Assembly (NCBI RefSeq): GCF_001439695.1
Contig: NZ_JYLL01000002.1
Coordinates: forward strand, 62,001 to 126,000
Origin: Pseudomonas veronii
GTDB lineage: Bacteria > Pseudomonadota > Gammaproteobacteria > Pseudomonadales > Pseudomonadaceae
Length of the DNA stretch: 64,000 nucleotides
Reading direction: 5' to 3'
Position 1 is the first letter of the stretch. Each line of letters begins with the position of its first letter. A program made the position numbers and the translations under genes. Positions 27,355 through 37,348 of this stretch are shown piece by piece. The notes under the pieces are model-generated. The model was not told the origin of the DNA, ran no database searches, and saw only the letters and a program-made list of their open reading frames with translations.

Positions 27355-27591
27355 AAGGAATAAAACCCTACTGCTGAGGAGGGTGAAAAAGGCGAGGGGT
27401 ATGTAAGAAAATCCCTCAGTAGTCATGAAAGTGTCGGCATTATGCCCCAAGCTGGAACCACTTGTAGCTGAACGATAGCTGCTAATCGGGGTTTTTTTTC
27501 CAGGCATTTCGCCGCCTGTCCCAGAGAGTCGGGCAATCGCTGCCTTAAGCTGCTAAAGTGCCGCCCGTTATTACTTATGAGGATTGTTCCA

Positions 27592-27936
27592 ATGGCGACT
27601 AACCGTTCCCAGCGTCTGCGCAAAAAACTGTGCGTTGATGAATTTCAAGAGCTGGGTTTCGAACTGAACCTGGACTTCAACGAAGGCCTGAGTGAAGAAG
27701 CTATCGACGCTTTCCTCGAAGCATTCATCAAAGAAGCCATGGAAGCCAACGGTCTGGGCTATGTCGGCGGCGATGACTACGGTCTGGTTTGCCTGCAGAA
27801 GCGTGGCTCGGTCTCCGAAGCGCAGCGTGCTGCCGTTGACGCCTGGCTGAAAACCCGTTCCGAGCTGACCAAGGCTGAAGTCAGCCCGTTGATGGACGTG
27901 TGGTATCCGGAAAAGCCGATCAACGCGGCTAAGTGA
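27592..27936 (+). CDS. yggL: YggL family 50S ribosome-binding protein (DUF469)
   Basis: A 114-residue protein beginning MATNRSQRLRKKLCVDEFQELGF, the pattern of YggL/DUF469, reported to bind the 50S ribosomal subunit. The conserved GGDDYGLVCLQKRGSVSEAQR segment is present. The ATG follows TGAGGA at a good distance. It is a single-gene unit ending in a strong stem-loop shared with the convergent transporter. Confidence 0.92.
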   Translation: MATNRSQRLRKKLCVDEFQELGFELNLDFNEGLSEEAIDAFLEAFIKEAMEANGLGYVGGDDYGLVCLQKRGSVSEAQRAAVDAWLKTRSELTKAEVSPLMDVWYPEKPINAAK

Positions 27937-27944
27937 TACTAAAC

Positions 27945-27975
27945 AAAACGGCGACCTGAGGGTCGCCGTTTTTTT
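27945..27975. terminator. Bidirectional terminator between yggL and the BenE-type gene
   Basis: ACGGCGACC and GGTCGCCGT form a 9-bp stem with loop TGAG, flanked by A-rich sequence on one side and seven T on the other. Its right end overlaps the stop codon of the convergent gene. Confidence 0.9.
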
Positions 27976-29164
27976 ATGCCTTGCGCCAGTTCAGAATCAG
28001 CAGCGTCAACACCCCCGCCACGATCCCCCAGAACGCCGACCCGATGGAAAACAACGTCAAGCCTGACGCGGTGACCATAAAGGTGATCAGCGCCGCTTCC
28101 CGTTCCTTCGGCTCATTCATGGCGATGCTCAAGCCATTGATGATCGAGCCAAACAACGCCAATGCCGCAATCGACAGCACCAGTTCCTTGGGCAATGCTG
28201 CGAACAAGGCCGCCAATGTGGCGCCGAACACCCCGGCAATGCCGTAGAACACGCCACACCAGACTGCCGCCGTGTAGCGCTTGTTACGGTCTTCATGGGC
28301 GTGGGGCCCGGTGCAGATCGCCGCACTGATCGCCGCCAGGTTGATGCCGTGGGAGCCGAACGGCGCCAACACCAGCGAGGCCAGGCCGGTGACGGTGATC
28401 AGCGGCGACGCTGGCACGTTATAGCCGTCGGCGCGCAACACTGCGACGCCCGGCATGTTTTGCGAGGTCATCGCTACCACGAACAGCGGGATGCCGATGC
28501 TGATGGTCGCCGCCAGCGAGAAGTGCGGTGTGGTCCAGACCGGCGTTGCCACTTCCAGGTGAAAGCCGCTGAAATCCAGGAGCCCCATCAGCCCGGACAG
28601 CACGCTGCCGATCACCAGCGCGGCGAGTACCGCATACCGCGGCGACAGGCGTTTGATGAGCAGGTAGGTGAAAAACATCCCCAGCACCAGGCCGGTGCGA
28701 TGCTGCGCGGCGACGAAAATCTCGCTGCCGATCTTGAACAGAATCCCCGCCAGCAAGGCCGCCGCCAGCGACGCCGGGATGCGTCTGACCAGTTTTTCGA
28801 AGCTGCCGGTCAGCCCGCAGAGCGTCACCAGCACCGCGCAGGTGATGTAGGCGCCGATGGCTTCGCCGTAACTGACGCCGCCGAGGCTGGTGATCAACAG
28901 CGCTGCGCCGGGTGTCGACCAGGCAATGGTGATCGGTGTGCGGTAGCGCAGGGACAGGCCGATGCTGCACACCGCCATGCCGATGGAAATCGCCCAGATC
29001 CACGAGGAAATCTGCGCGCTGGTCAAACCGGCGGCTTGGCCGGCCTGGAACATGAGCACCAGGGAGCTGGTATAGCCGGTCATCATGGCGATGAAACCGG
29101 CGACGATGGCCGAGGGAGAAGTGTCGGCCAGTGGGCGCAAGGGCGCTTGGGTGGCGTCGGTCAT
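27974..29164 (-). CDS. Benzoate/H+ symporter family (BenE/YdcO) transporter
   Basis: A 396-residue inner-membrane protein with about 11-12 hydrophobic segments. The N-terminal half shows AIVAGFIAMMTGYTSSLVLMF and RYRTPITIAWSTPGAALL, the BenE/YdcO signature, with conserved FSLAATISIGIPLFVVAMTSQNMPG further on. The substrate is not known; it is beside a GntR regulator and near purine catabolic genes rather than aromatic-degradation genes, so a role in benzoate uptake should not be assumed. ATG 29164 has AGGAACACC upstream. Confidence 0.88.
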   Translation of the reverse strand: MTDATQAPLRPLADTSPSAIVAGFIAMMTGYTSSLVLMFQAGQAAGLTSAQISSWIWAISIGMAVCSIGLSLRYRTPITIAWSTPGAALLITSLGGVSYGEAIGAYITCAVLVTLCGLTGSFEKLVRRIPASLAAALLAGILFKIGSEIFVAAQHRTGLVLGMFFTYLLIKRLSPRYAVLAALVIGSVLSGLMGLLDFSGFHLEVATPVWTTPHFSLAATISIGIPLFVVAMTSQNMPGVAVLRADGYNVPASPLITVTGLASLVLAPFGSHGINLAAISAAICTGPHAHEDRNKRYTAAVWCGVFYGIAGVFGATLAALFAALPKELVLSIAALALFGSIINGLSIAMNEPKEREAALITFMVTASGLTLFSIGSAFWGIVAGVLTLLILNWRKA

Positions 29165-29390
29165 GGCGAGGTGTTCCTTTTACCTGGGAGTTTGCCAGTG
29201 AAGGCGCAGATTCAAGCCTAAACTCAAACGTAACGACTCATTGCAATACAGCCGGGCTCGCAAACAGCCGTACAGTGTGTTGGCGCATGGGGTTGTGTAC
29301 AATGTGCGCTGATTTTAGCTGATACTTGCCAGCGCCTCTTTGTTGCCGTATTACCGTTAATTCGCCGCCGTTCTCCCGATCCGAGTGCCC

Positions 29391-30155
29391 ATGAACGAAC
29401 AGTTGCAACCTCTCAAGAAACAACCGCGAGCCAGCAAGACCGGCCGCAGCGGAACCCAGGACGATATCGTCTACGCGCATATCTTCGAGGCGATTCTCGA
29501 ACAACGCCTGGCACCCGGTACCAAATTGAGCGAAGAGGCACTCGGCGAAATCTTTGGCGTGAGCCGCACCATCATTCGCCGCGCGCTGTCGCGCCTGGCC
29601 CATGAAGGCGTGGTACTGCTGCGGCCCAATCGCGGCGCGGTGGTGGCCAGCCCGAGTGTCGAAGAAGCGCGCCAGGTGTTCCTGGCCCGGCGCCTGGTCG
29701 AGCGGGCGATCACGGAGCTGGCGGTGCAGCACGCCACGGCGGAGCAGTTGGCCGAGTTGCGGCAGATGGTCAACGACGAACGCGACAGCTTCTCCCGCGG
29801 CGATCGCGGTGCCGGTATCCGCCTTTCCGGCGAATTCCATCTGAAGCTGGCCGAAGCGGCGAAGAACGCGCCGCTGATCAGCTTCCAGCGCAGCCTGGTG
29901 TCCCAGACCTCATTGATCATCGCGCAGTACGAAAGCGGCAACCGTTCGCACTGTTCCTACGATGAACACAGTCAGTTGATCGATGCGATCGAAGCCCGAG
30001 ACGCGGCGCTGGCAGTGAATTTGATGATGCATCACATGGATCATATCGACAGCAAGCTCAACCTCGACGAGGAAAGCGCGTCGGATGATTTGCATGCGGT
30101 GTTCTCGCATTTGTTGCAGAGCAAGAAGCCGGGGCGTTCGTCGGTCAAACTCTAA
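29391..30155 (+). CDS. GntR-family (FadR subfamily, FCD) transcriptional regulator
   Basis: A 254-residue regulator with an N-terminal GntR winged helix (residues about 25-85, LSEEALGEIFGVSRTIIRRALSRLAHEGVVLLRPNRGA) and a C-terminal FCD ligand-binding domain (about 95-230) with the metal-site residues typical of the group, EFHLKLAEAAKN and H...DAIEARDA...MMHHMDHI. It is divergent from the BenE-type transporter and is tail-to-tail with guaD. Its targets are probably the transporter or the purine operon. This is inferred from location. Confidence 0.9.
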   Translation: MNEQLQPLKKQPRASKTGRSGTQDDIVYAHIFEAILEQRLAPGTKLSEEALGEIFGVSRTIIRRALSRLAHEGVVLLRPNRGAVVASPSVEEARQVFLARRLVERAITELAVQHATAEQLAELRQMVNDERDSFSRGDRGAGIRLSGEFHLKLAEAAKNAPLISFQRSLVSQTSLIIAQYESGNRSHCSYDEHSQLIDAIEARDAALAVNLMMHHMDHIDSKLNLDEESASDDLHAVFSHLLQSKKPGRSSVKL

Positions 30156-30166
30156 GCCCGATCAAA

Positions 30167-30200
30167 AAATGTGGGAGGGGGCTTGCCCCCTCCCACATTT
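30167..30200. repeat. REP-like perfect palindrome, 15-bp arms
   Basis: AAATGTGGGAGGGGG and CCCCCTCCCACATTT surround CTTG. It lies between the convergent gntR and guaD and is of the same family as the repeats at 32423-32526 and 57815-57843. Confidence 0.88.
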
Positions 30201-30221
30201 GGGTTTGTGGCATATCTGAAA

Positions 30222-31526
30222 TTAGCGTTGGTGGACCAGATTACCGGCCGCATAGGTCTGCAACACCGCCCGGTCATCCCCCAACGTCATCAATACAAAC
30301 AACCTCTCGGCAATGTCCTTGGCCTGCTTCATGCGATAGCTGAGCAGTGGCGTGGCGTTGTAGTCCAGCACCAGGAAGTCCGCATCGGTACCCGGCTGCA
30401 ACGTGCCGATCTTGTCCTCCAACCGCAGCGCCCGCGCACCGCCCAGGGTGGCCAGGTACAGCGACTTGAACGGGCTCAGTCGCGCGCCTTGCAGTTGCAT
30501 GACCTTGTAGGCTTCGTTCAACGTCTGCAGCAACGAGAAGCTGGTGCCGCCGCCGACGTCAGTGCCCAGGCCCACGTTGAGTTTGTGCTTCTCGGCCATC
30601 GGCAGGTTGAACAGCCCGCTGCCGAGGAACAGGTTCGAGGTCGGGCAGAATGCGACTGCCGAGCCGGTCTGCGCCAACCGCGCGCATTCGTCATCGCACA
30701 GATGCACGCCGTGGGCAAACACCGAGCGTTCGCCCAATAGCTGGTAGTGGTCGTACACATCCAGGTAGCCGCTGCGCTCGGGGAACAGCTCGTTGACCCA
30801 CTCGACTTCCTGCTTGTTCTCACTGATGTGCGTCTGCATGTACAGGTCGGGGTATTCGCCCAGCAGTTGCCCGGCCAGCGCCAATTGCTGCGGCGTGCTG
30901 GTAGGTGCGAAGCGCGGCGTCACCGCATAGTGCAGGCGGCCCTTGCCGTGCCAGCGTTCGATCAGCGCCTTGCTCTCCTGGTAGCCGGATTCGGCGGTGT
31001 CGGTCAGGTAGTCGGGGGCGTTGCGGTCCATCATCACCTTGCCGGCGATCATGCGCAGGTCGAGTTTTTCGGCGGCCTCGAAGAATGCCTGCACCGATTG
31101 CGGATGCACGCTGCCGAACACCAGCGCGGTGGTGGTGCCGTTGCGCAGCAGTTCCTTGATGAAAATCTCTGCGACGTCCTCGGCATGGGCCTTGTCGGCG
31201 AACTGGCGCTCGCAGGGGAAGGTGTAGGTGTTGAGCCAGTCCAGCAACTGTTCGCCATAAGCGCCGACCATGCCGGTTTGCGGCAGGTGGATATGCGTAT
31301 CGATCAGCCCGGGGGTGATCAGCGCGTCCTGGTAGTGGGTGATTTCGACCTCGGCGGGCAGGTGCGGCAGCAGGTCGTGGGCGTGGCCCAGGGCGCTGAT
31401 CCGGCCGTTGTCGATGACCAGCAGGCCGTCTTCGAAATACTCATAGGACGCCTCGATCCCCACTTCGGCGGGGTCGGCGAGGCTGTGCAGGATGGCGGCG
31501 CGGTAGGCTTTGCGAGTCGAAGGCAT
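30222..31526 (-). CDS. guaD: Guanine deaminase
   Basis: Zinc amidohydrolase that deaminates guanine to xanthine, feeding xanthine dehydrogenase. The 434-residue protein shows the metal-binding HIHLPQTG motif (HxH), the QTHISENKQE and FAHGVHLCDDE histidines, and the LGTDVGGGTSFSLL block with the catalytic Asp. Length is standard for the family. ATG 31526. It is the last gene of xdhA-xdhB-xdhC-guaD, 12 bases after the xdhC stop, so the four genes form a guanine-to-urate pathway. Confidence 0.96.
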   Translation of the reverse strand: MPSTRKAYRAAILHSLADPAEVGIEASYEYFEDGLLVIDNGRISALGHAHDLLPHLPAEVEITHYQDALITPGLIDTHIHLPQTGMVGAYGEQLLDWLNTYTFPCERQFADKAHAEDVAEIFIKELLRNGTTTALVFGSVHPQSVQAFFEAAEKLDLRMIAGKVMMDRNAPDYLTDTAESGYQESKALIERWHGKGRLHYAVTPRFAPTSTPQQLALAGQLLGEYPDLYMQTHISENKQEVEWVNELFPERSGYLDVYDHYQLLGERSVFAHGVHLCDDECARLAQTGSAVAFCPTSNLFLGSGLFNLPMAEKHKLNVGLGTDVGGGTSFSLLQTLNEAYKVMQLQGARLSPFKSLYLATLGGARALRLEDKIGTLQPGTDADFLVLDYNATPLLSYRMKQAKDIAERLFVLMTLGDDRAVLQTYAAGNLVHQR

Positions 31527-31538
31527 GGTGATCTCAAT

Positions 31539-32378
31539 TTAGATAGCTTGGCTGCGACGCGAAGCCGGCAGCAGTTGGGCAATGGGTTCGGCGCTCGCGG
31601 TGTGCTGGCCGAAATGGGCGTTATAGGTGGCGATGATTTCGCCGGCGATGGAGATGGCGATTTCCACCGGCAATTTGCCCTTCACTTCGCTAAGGCCCAT
31701 GGGACAGCGCATGCGTTGCAGTTGTGCGGCGTCGACGCCGCGATCCCGCAGGCGGTGTTCGAACTTGACGCGCTTGGTCTTTGAACCGATCAGGCCGAAG
31801 TAGGCAAAGTCATTGCGCTTGAGCAGGGCGGCGCTGAGTTCCAGGTCCAGCGCGTGATTGTGGGTCATCACGATGCAGTAACTGCCCACGGGCAGGTCGG
31901 CAATTTCGTCGACCGGTTCTTCGCTGACGATTTTGCGCACGCCTTGTGGGATGTGTTCCGGGAACTCTTGCTCGCGCGAATCGATCCAGCGCACCCGGCA
32001 CGGCAGGCTCGCCAGCAACGGCACCAGGGCGCGGCCGACGTGGCCGGCGCCAAATACGGCGATCTGTGCCTGCACCTGGCCCATGGGTTCGAACAGCAGC
32101 ACGGTCGCGCCGCCGCAGCACTGGCCCAGGCTCGCGCCGAGGCTGAAGCGCTCCAGATGGGTGTGTTGCTGGCCGCGGGCGAGCATGTCGCGGGCGATCT
32201 GCATCGCTTTGTATTCCAGGTGCCCGCCGCCGATGGTGTCGAACGTGTGTGCGGCACTGATGACCATCTTCGAACCGGCATTGCGCGGCGTGGAGCCGAG
32301 CTCTTCGATGATGGTCACCAGCACGCAGGGTTCGCCCTGGTTTTGCAGGTTGGCGAGGGCGCTGATCCAGTTGTTCAT
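31539..32378 (-). CDS. xdhC: Xanthine dehydrogenase accessory protein XdhC
   Basis: A 279-residue chaperone that binds the molybdenum cofactor, sulfurates it and inserts it into XdhB. It has the N-terminal EELGSTPRNAGSKM segment, the CCGG motif in GQCCGGATVLLFEP, the Rossmann-like AVFGAGHVGRALVPLL, and GLIGSKTKRVKFEHRL near the C terminus. ATG 32378 has GAGGTAG upstream; the longer in-frame extension passes into the repeat block and is rejected. A 190-bp repeat-filled gap separates it from xdhB. Confidence 0.95.
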   Translation of the reverse strand: MNNWISALANLQNQGEPCVLVTIIEELGSTPRNAGSKMVISAAHTFDTIGGGHLEYKAMQIARDMLARGQQHTHLERFSLGASLGQCCGGATVLLFEPMGQVQAQIAVFGAGHVGRALVPLLASLPCRVRWIDSREQEFPEHIPQGVRKIVSEEPVDEIADLPVGSYCIVMTHNHALDLELSAALLKRNDFAYFGLIGSKTKRVKFEHRLRDRGVDAAQLQRMRCPMGLSEVKGKLPVEIAISIAGEIIATYNAHFGQHTASAEPIAQLLPASRRSQAI

Positions 32379-32422
32379 GTCTACCTCAACATTTCTGTTG
32401 TCAGTTCTACCGTCATCGGGGG

Positions 32423-32526
32423 CAAGCCCCCTCCCACACTTGAATGTATTCACAGATCAAAAATGTGGGAGGGGCAAGCCCCTTCCCATACTTGAATGTA
32501 TTCACAGGTGAAAAATGTGGGAGGGG
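32423..32526. repeat. Two tandem 52-bp REP-type units between xdhB and xdhC
   Basis: Units 32423-32474 and 32475-32526 are both 52 bp and nearly identical. Each begins CAAGCCCC, contains CTTGAATGTATTCACAG and ends AAAAATGTGGGAGGGG. The ends of neighbouring units form GTGGGAGGGG/CCCCTYCCCA hairpins. A part-unit follows to about 32555. They sit inside the xdh operon. Confidence 0.9.
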
Positions 32527-32568
32527 CGGTGCGACGATTCGACTTGCCCCCGATGGCAGCGCCTCGAT

Positions 32569-34960
32569 TCAGAGCGAAGCCATCTCGGTTTCAGCCTCAA
32601 CCGCCTTCGCAGCCCCCAACTTCCGCATCTGCTCACAGCCCCACAACACCCGCTCAGGCGTCGCCGGCGCATCGATGTTCGGCTGGTGGCGATAGTCACC
32701 CAGGCTCGCCACCGCATCCTTGATCGCGCACCACGAGGCAATCCCGAGCATGAACGGCGGCTCACCCACGGCCTTAGAATGGAACACCGTGTCTTCCGGG
32801 TTCTTACGGTTTTCCACCAGCTTCACGCGCAAATCCAAGGGCATGTCGGCCACGGCCGGAATCTTGTAGCTGGCCGGGCCGTTCGTCATCAGCTTGCCCT
32901 TGTCGTTCCACACCAGCTCTTCCATGGTCAGCCAGCCCATGCCCTGGATAAAGCCGCCTTCGACCTGGCCGGTGTCGATGGCCGGGTTCAGCGATGCGCC
33001 GACGTCGTGGAGAATGTCGGTGCGCAGCATCTTGTATTCGCCGGTCAGGGTGTCGACGATCACTTCGCAGCAGGCCGCGCCGAACGCGAAGTAGTAGAAC
33101 GGCCGACCGCGCGCCTGGCTGCGGTCGTAGAAGATTTTCGGGGTCTTGTAGAAGCCGGTGCTCGACAACGACACCTGGGCGAAATACGCCTGCTGGATCA
33201 GGCTTTCAAAGCTCAGGATCTGCTCGCGCACGCGCACATGGCCGTTGTGGAATGCCACGTCCGCTTCGCTCACCGCGTAGTGGCGCGCGGCAAATTCCAC
33301 CAGGCGTTGCTTGATGGTTTCGGCGGCGTTCTGCGCGGCCTTGCCGTTCAGGTCGGCACCGCTGGAGGCGGCGGTCGGCGAGGTGTTGGGCACCTTGTCG
33401 GTGTTGGTGGCGGTGATCTGCACACGGTCGATGTCCACCTGGAACACCTCGGCCACCACTTGCGCGACCTTGGTGTTCAAGCCCTGGCCCATCTCGGTGC
33501 CGCCGTGGTTCAGGTGGATGCTGCCATCGGTGTAGATATGGATCAGCGCGCCGGCCTGGTTGAGGAAGCTGGCGGTGAAGGAGATGCCGAATTTCACCGG
33601 GGTCAGCGCCAGGCCTTTTTTCAGGATCGGGCTGTGCGCGTTGTAGCGGCGGATCGCTTCGCGGCGCTCGGCGTATTGGCTGCTGGCCTCAAGCTCGGCA
33701 GTCATCTCTTCGAGCAGGTTGTGCTCGACGGTCTGATAGTAGTGGGTGACGTTGCGCTCGGTCTTGCCGTAATAGTTGGCCTTGCGCACCGCCAACGGGT
33801 CGAGGGCCAGATGACGGGCGATGGCGTCCATCACTTCTTCGATGGCGACCATCCCTTGCGGGCCGCCGAAGCCGCGATAGGCGGTGTTGGACGCGGTGTT
33901 GGTCTTGCAGCGATGGCCGTTGACCGTGGCATCGCCCAGATAATACGCGTTGTCGGCGTGGAACATGGCGCGGTCGACAATCGAGTTCGACAGGTCCGGC
34001 GAGCAGCCGCAGTTACCCGCCAGCTCCAACTGGATGCCGTGCAAGCGCCCGCTGTCGTCGAAGCCGACGTCGTATTCGATATAGAAGGGGTGGCGCTTGC
34101 CGGTCATCAGCATGTCTTCGACGCGCGGCAGACGCATCTTGGTCGGCTGCCCGGTAAGGCGCGCGACCACCGCACACAGGCACGCCGGGCTGGCGGCCTG
34201 AGTCTCCTTGCCGCCGAAACCACCGCCCATGCGGCGCATGTCGACGACGATCTTGTTCATCGACACGTCGAGCACTTCGGCCACCAGCTTCTGCACCTCG
34301 GTGGGGTTTTGCGTGGAGCAGTAGACGATCATGCCGCCGTCTTCGGTGGGCATCACCGAGGAAATCTGGGTTTCCAGGTAGAAGTGTTCCTGGCCGCCGA
34401 TATGCAGCGTGCCCTGGATGCGATGCTTCGCGGCCGCCAGCGCTGTCGCCGAATCGCCGCGTTGATGGGTGTGGCTGTCCAGCACGAAATGCTGGTTGCG
34501 GTAGGCCTCGACCACGTCCAGCACCGGCTCCAGGTCTTCGTATTCGATCACTGCGGCCAGCGCCGCTTTACGCGCGGTTTCCAGGTCGCGGGCGGCCACG
34601 GCCAGCACCACCTGGCCGACGAACTGCACGGTGTCGATGGCCAGCAGCGGATCACCCGGCAGCAGCGGGCCGATGTCTTTGAGCCCCGGCACGTCTTCGT
34701 GGGTGATGACGATACGCACGCCGTCGAAGGCGTAGCAGGGCGCGGTATCGATGTTGAGGATTTTGGCGTGGGCGCGGTCGGACAGGCGCGCATACAGGTG
34801 CAACTGGTTGGGGAATTCCAGGCGGTCGTCGATGTACTGCGCTTCGCCGGATACGTGCTTGGCGGCGCTGTCGTGCTTGACGCTGCGGCCGACGCCGGAG
34901 GTCAGGTCCTGAGAAAACAGCTCGGCCAGTTCGGCCTGGGTTTTTGCCACGGCGTGATGG

Positions 34961-34968
<8 letters not shown>
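32569..34968 (-). CDS. xdhB: Xanthine dehydrogenase molybdopterin-binding subunit
   Basis: Large subunit of xanthine dehydrogenase (799 residues), which carries the molybdenum cofactor and oxidises hypoxanthine and xanthine to urate. Conserved blocks seen are GEAQYIDD near the start, GGGFGGKETQ (Moco-binding), AYRGFGGPQG, LNHGGTEMGQGLNTKV and, near the C terminus, GVGEPPFMLG in the form AVGEPPFMLG. ATG 34968 overlaps the xdhA stop by 8 bases, so translation is coupled. Length is that of the bacterial two-subunit enzyme. Confidence 0.97.
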
Positions 34969-36406
<1,438 letters not shown>

Positions 36407-36465
36407 GGAAGGCCTCACAGACTCATTATTGTTGTTAACCGCTTTGCGCCGAATCTAGTCATGTC

Positions 36466-36502
36466 TGACTTTTCGGTCAATGATTTTCTGACCTAAAGGT
36501 CA
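36466..36502. promoter_or_regulatory. Paired TGAC-N6-GTCA operator-like motifs
   Basis: TGAC-TTTTCG-GTCA at 36466-36479 and TGAC-CTAAAG-GTCA at 36489-36502, centres 23 bp apart (about two helical turns). The second is part of a longer near-palindrome TTTTCTGACC...GGTCAAGAAAA. The position between xdhA and the divergent GntR gene fits a GntR/FadR dimer site. Confidence 0.6.
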
Positions 36503-36686
36503 AGAAAATGCGGTCACAACCCTATCAATTATGGTCCAGTCTTCTGGAACCGGCGTTTTTGGGGGCTTCTGGCGGTTCATCGTTGCTTATTTCATGCCAA
36601 ATTCTTGAAGGTGGGCCGAGCGCCATCAGCGGGCATTTGCGCTACACTGGCGCGCTTGTATCGATAGAAGATTTTGAAGGGAAAAC

Positions 36687-37346
36687 ATGACGTTCAAGGC
36701 GCCGGACAGTCTCGCCGAGCAAATCGCTCACCACCTCGCCGAACGTATCATTCGCGGCGATCTCAAGCCTGGGGAACGGATCCAGGAACAGAAGGTTACG
36801 CTGGCACTCAATGTCAGCCGCGGTTCCGTGCGTGAAGCCTTGCTGATCCTCGAACGTCGCCACCTGATCGCGATCCTGCCGCGCCGTGGCGCCCACGTCA
36901 CCGAACTCACCGCGCACAAGGTGCAGAGCCTGTGTACGTTGATGGCCGAGCTGTACATCCTGCTCGGCAATGCGGTGGCGCAGGGCTGGCAGACCCAGGC
37001 CGACATGGCGCCGTTCGTGCAGATCCAGCAGCGCCTGGTGAGCAATTTCGAACGCCAGGACATCCGCGCCTTCGTCGCAGAAAGCTTCAATGTGATGCGT
37101 GCCGCGTACCCCTTCGCCAACAACCCGTATTTGCAGGAAACCGTCGAGAACCTGCAGCCGGCGATGAACCGCGCCTATTACCTGGCCCTGGATCAACGCA
37201 AGGCTTCCATGAGCGAATACCTCGCGCTGTTCGAGCAATTGCTCGCCGCCGTGCTCGCCCGTGACTTGCCGCAGATTCGCCTGGTGCTGTCGGCCTACGG
37301 CCAGCGCAGTTGCTCGCTGGTGATCGCTGCGTTGGCGGACGCCTAA
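36687..37346 (+). CDS. GntR-family (FCD) regulator, probable xdh operon regulator
   Basis: A 219-residue FadR-subfamily regulator: winged helix at about residues 8-70 (LKPGERIQEQKVTLALNVSRGSVREALLILERRHLI, RGAHVTEL) and an FCD domain behind it. It is divergent from xdhA and so most likely controls purine catabolism, by inference. The ATG at 36687 has GAAGGGAAAAC upstream. Its stop codon lies only 2 bases before the GTG of smc, so the two genes may be partly co-transcribed. The location next to smc rather than the regulator's own operon is typical of a rearranged junction. Confidence 0.9.
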   Translation: MTFKAPDSLAEQIAHHLAERIIRGDLKPGERIQEQKVTLALNVSRGSVREALLILERRHLIAILPRRGAHVTELTAHKVQSLCTLMAELYILLGNAVAQGWQTQADMAPFVQIQQRLVSNFERQDIRAFVAESFNVMRAAYPFANNPYLQETVENLQPAMNRAYYLALDQRKASMSEYLALFEQLLAAVLARDLPQIRLVLSAYGQRSCSLVIAALADA

Positions 37347-37348
37347 GC

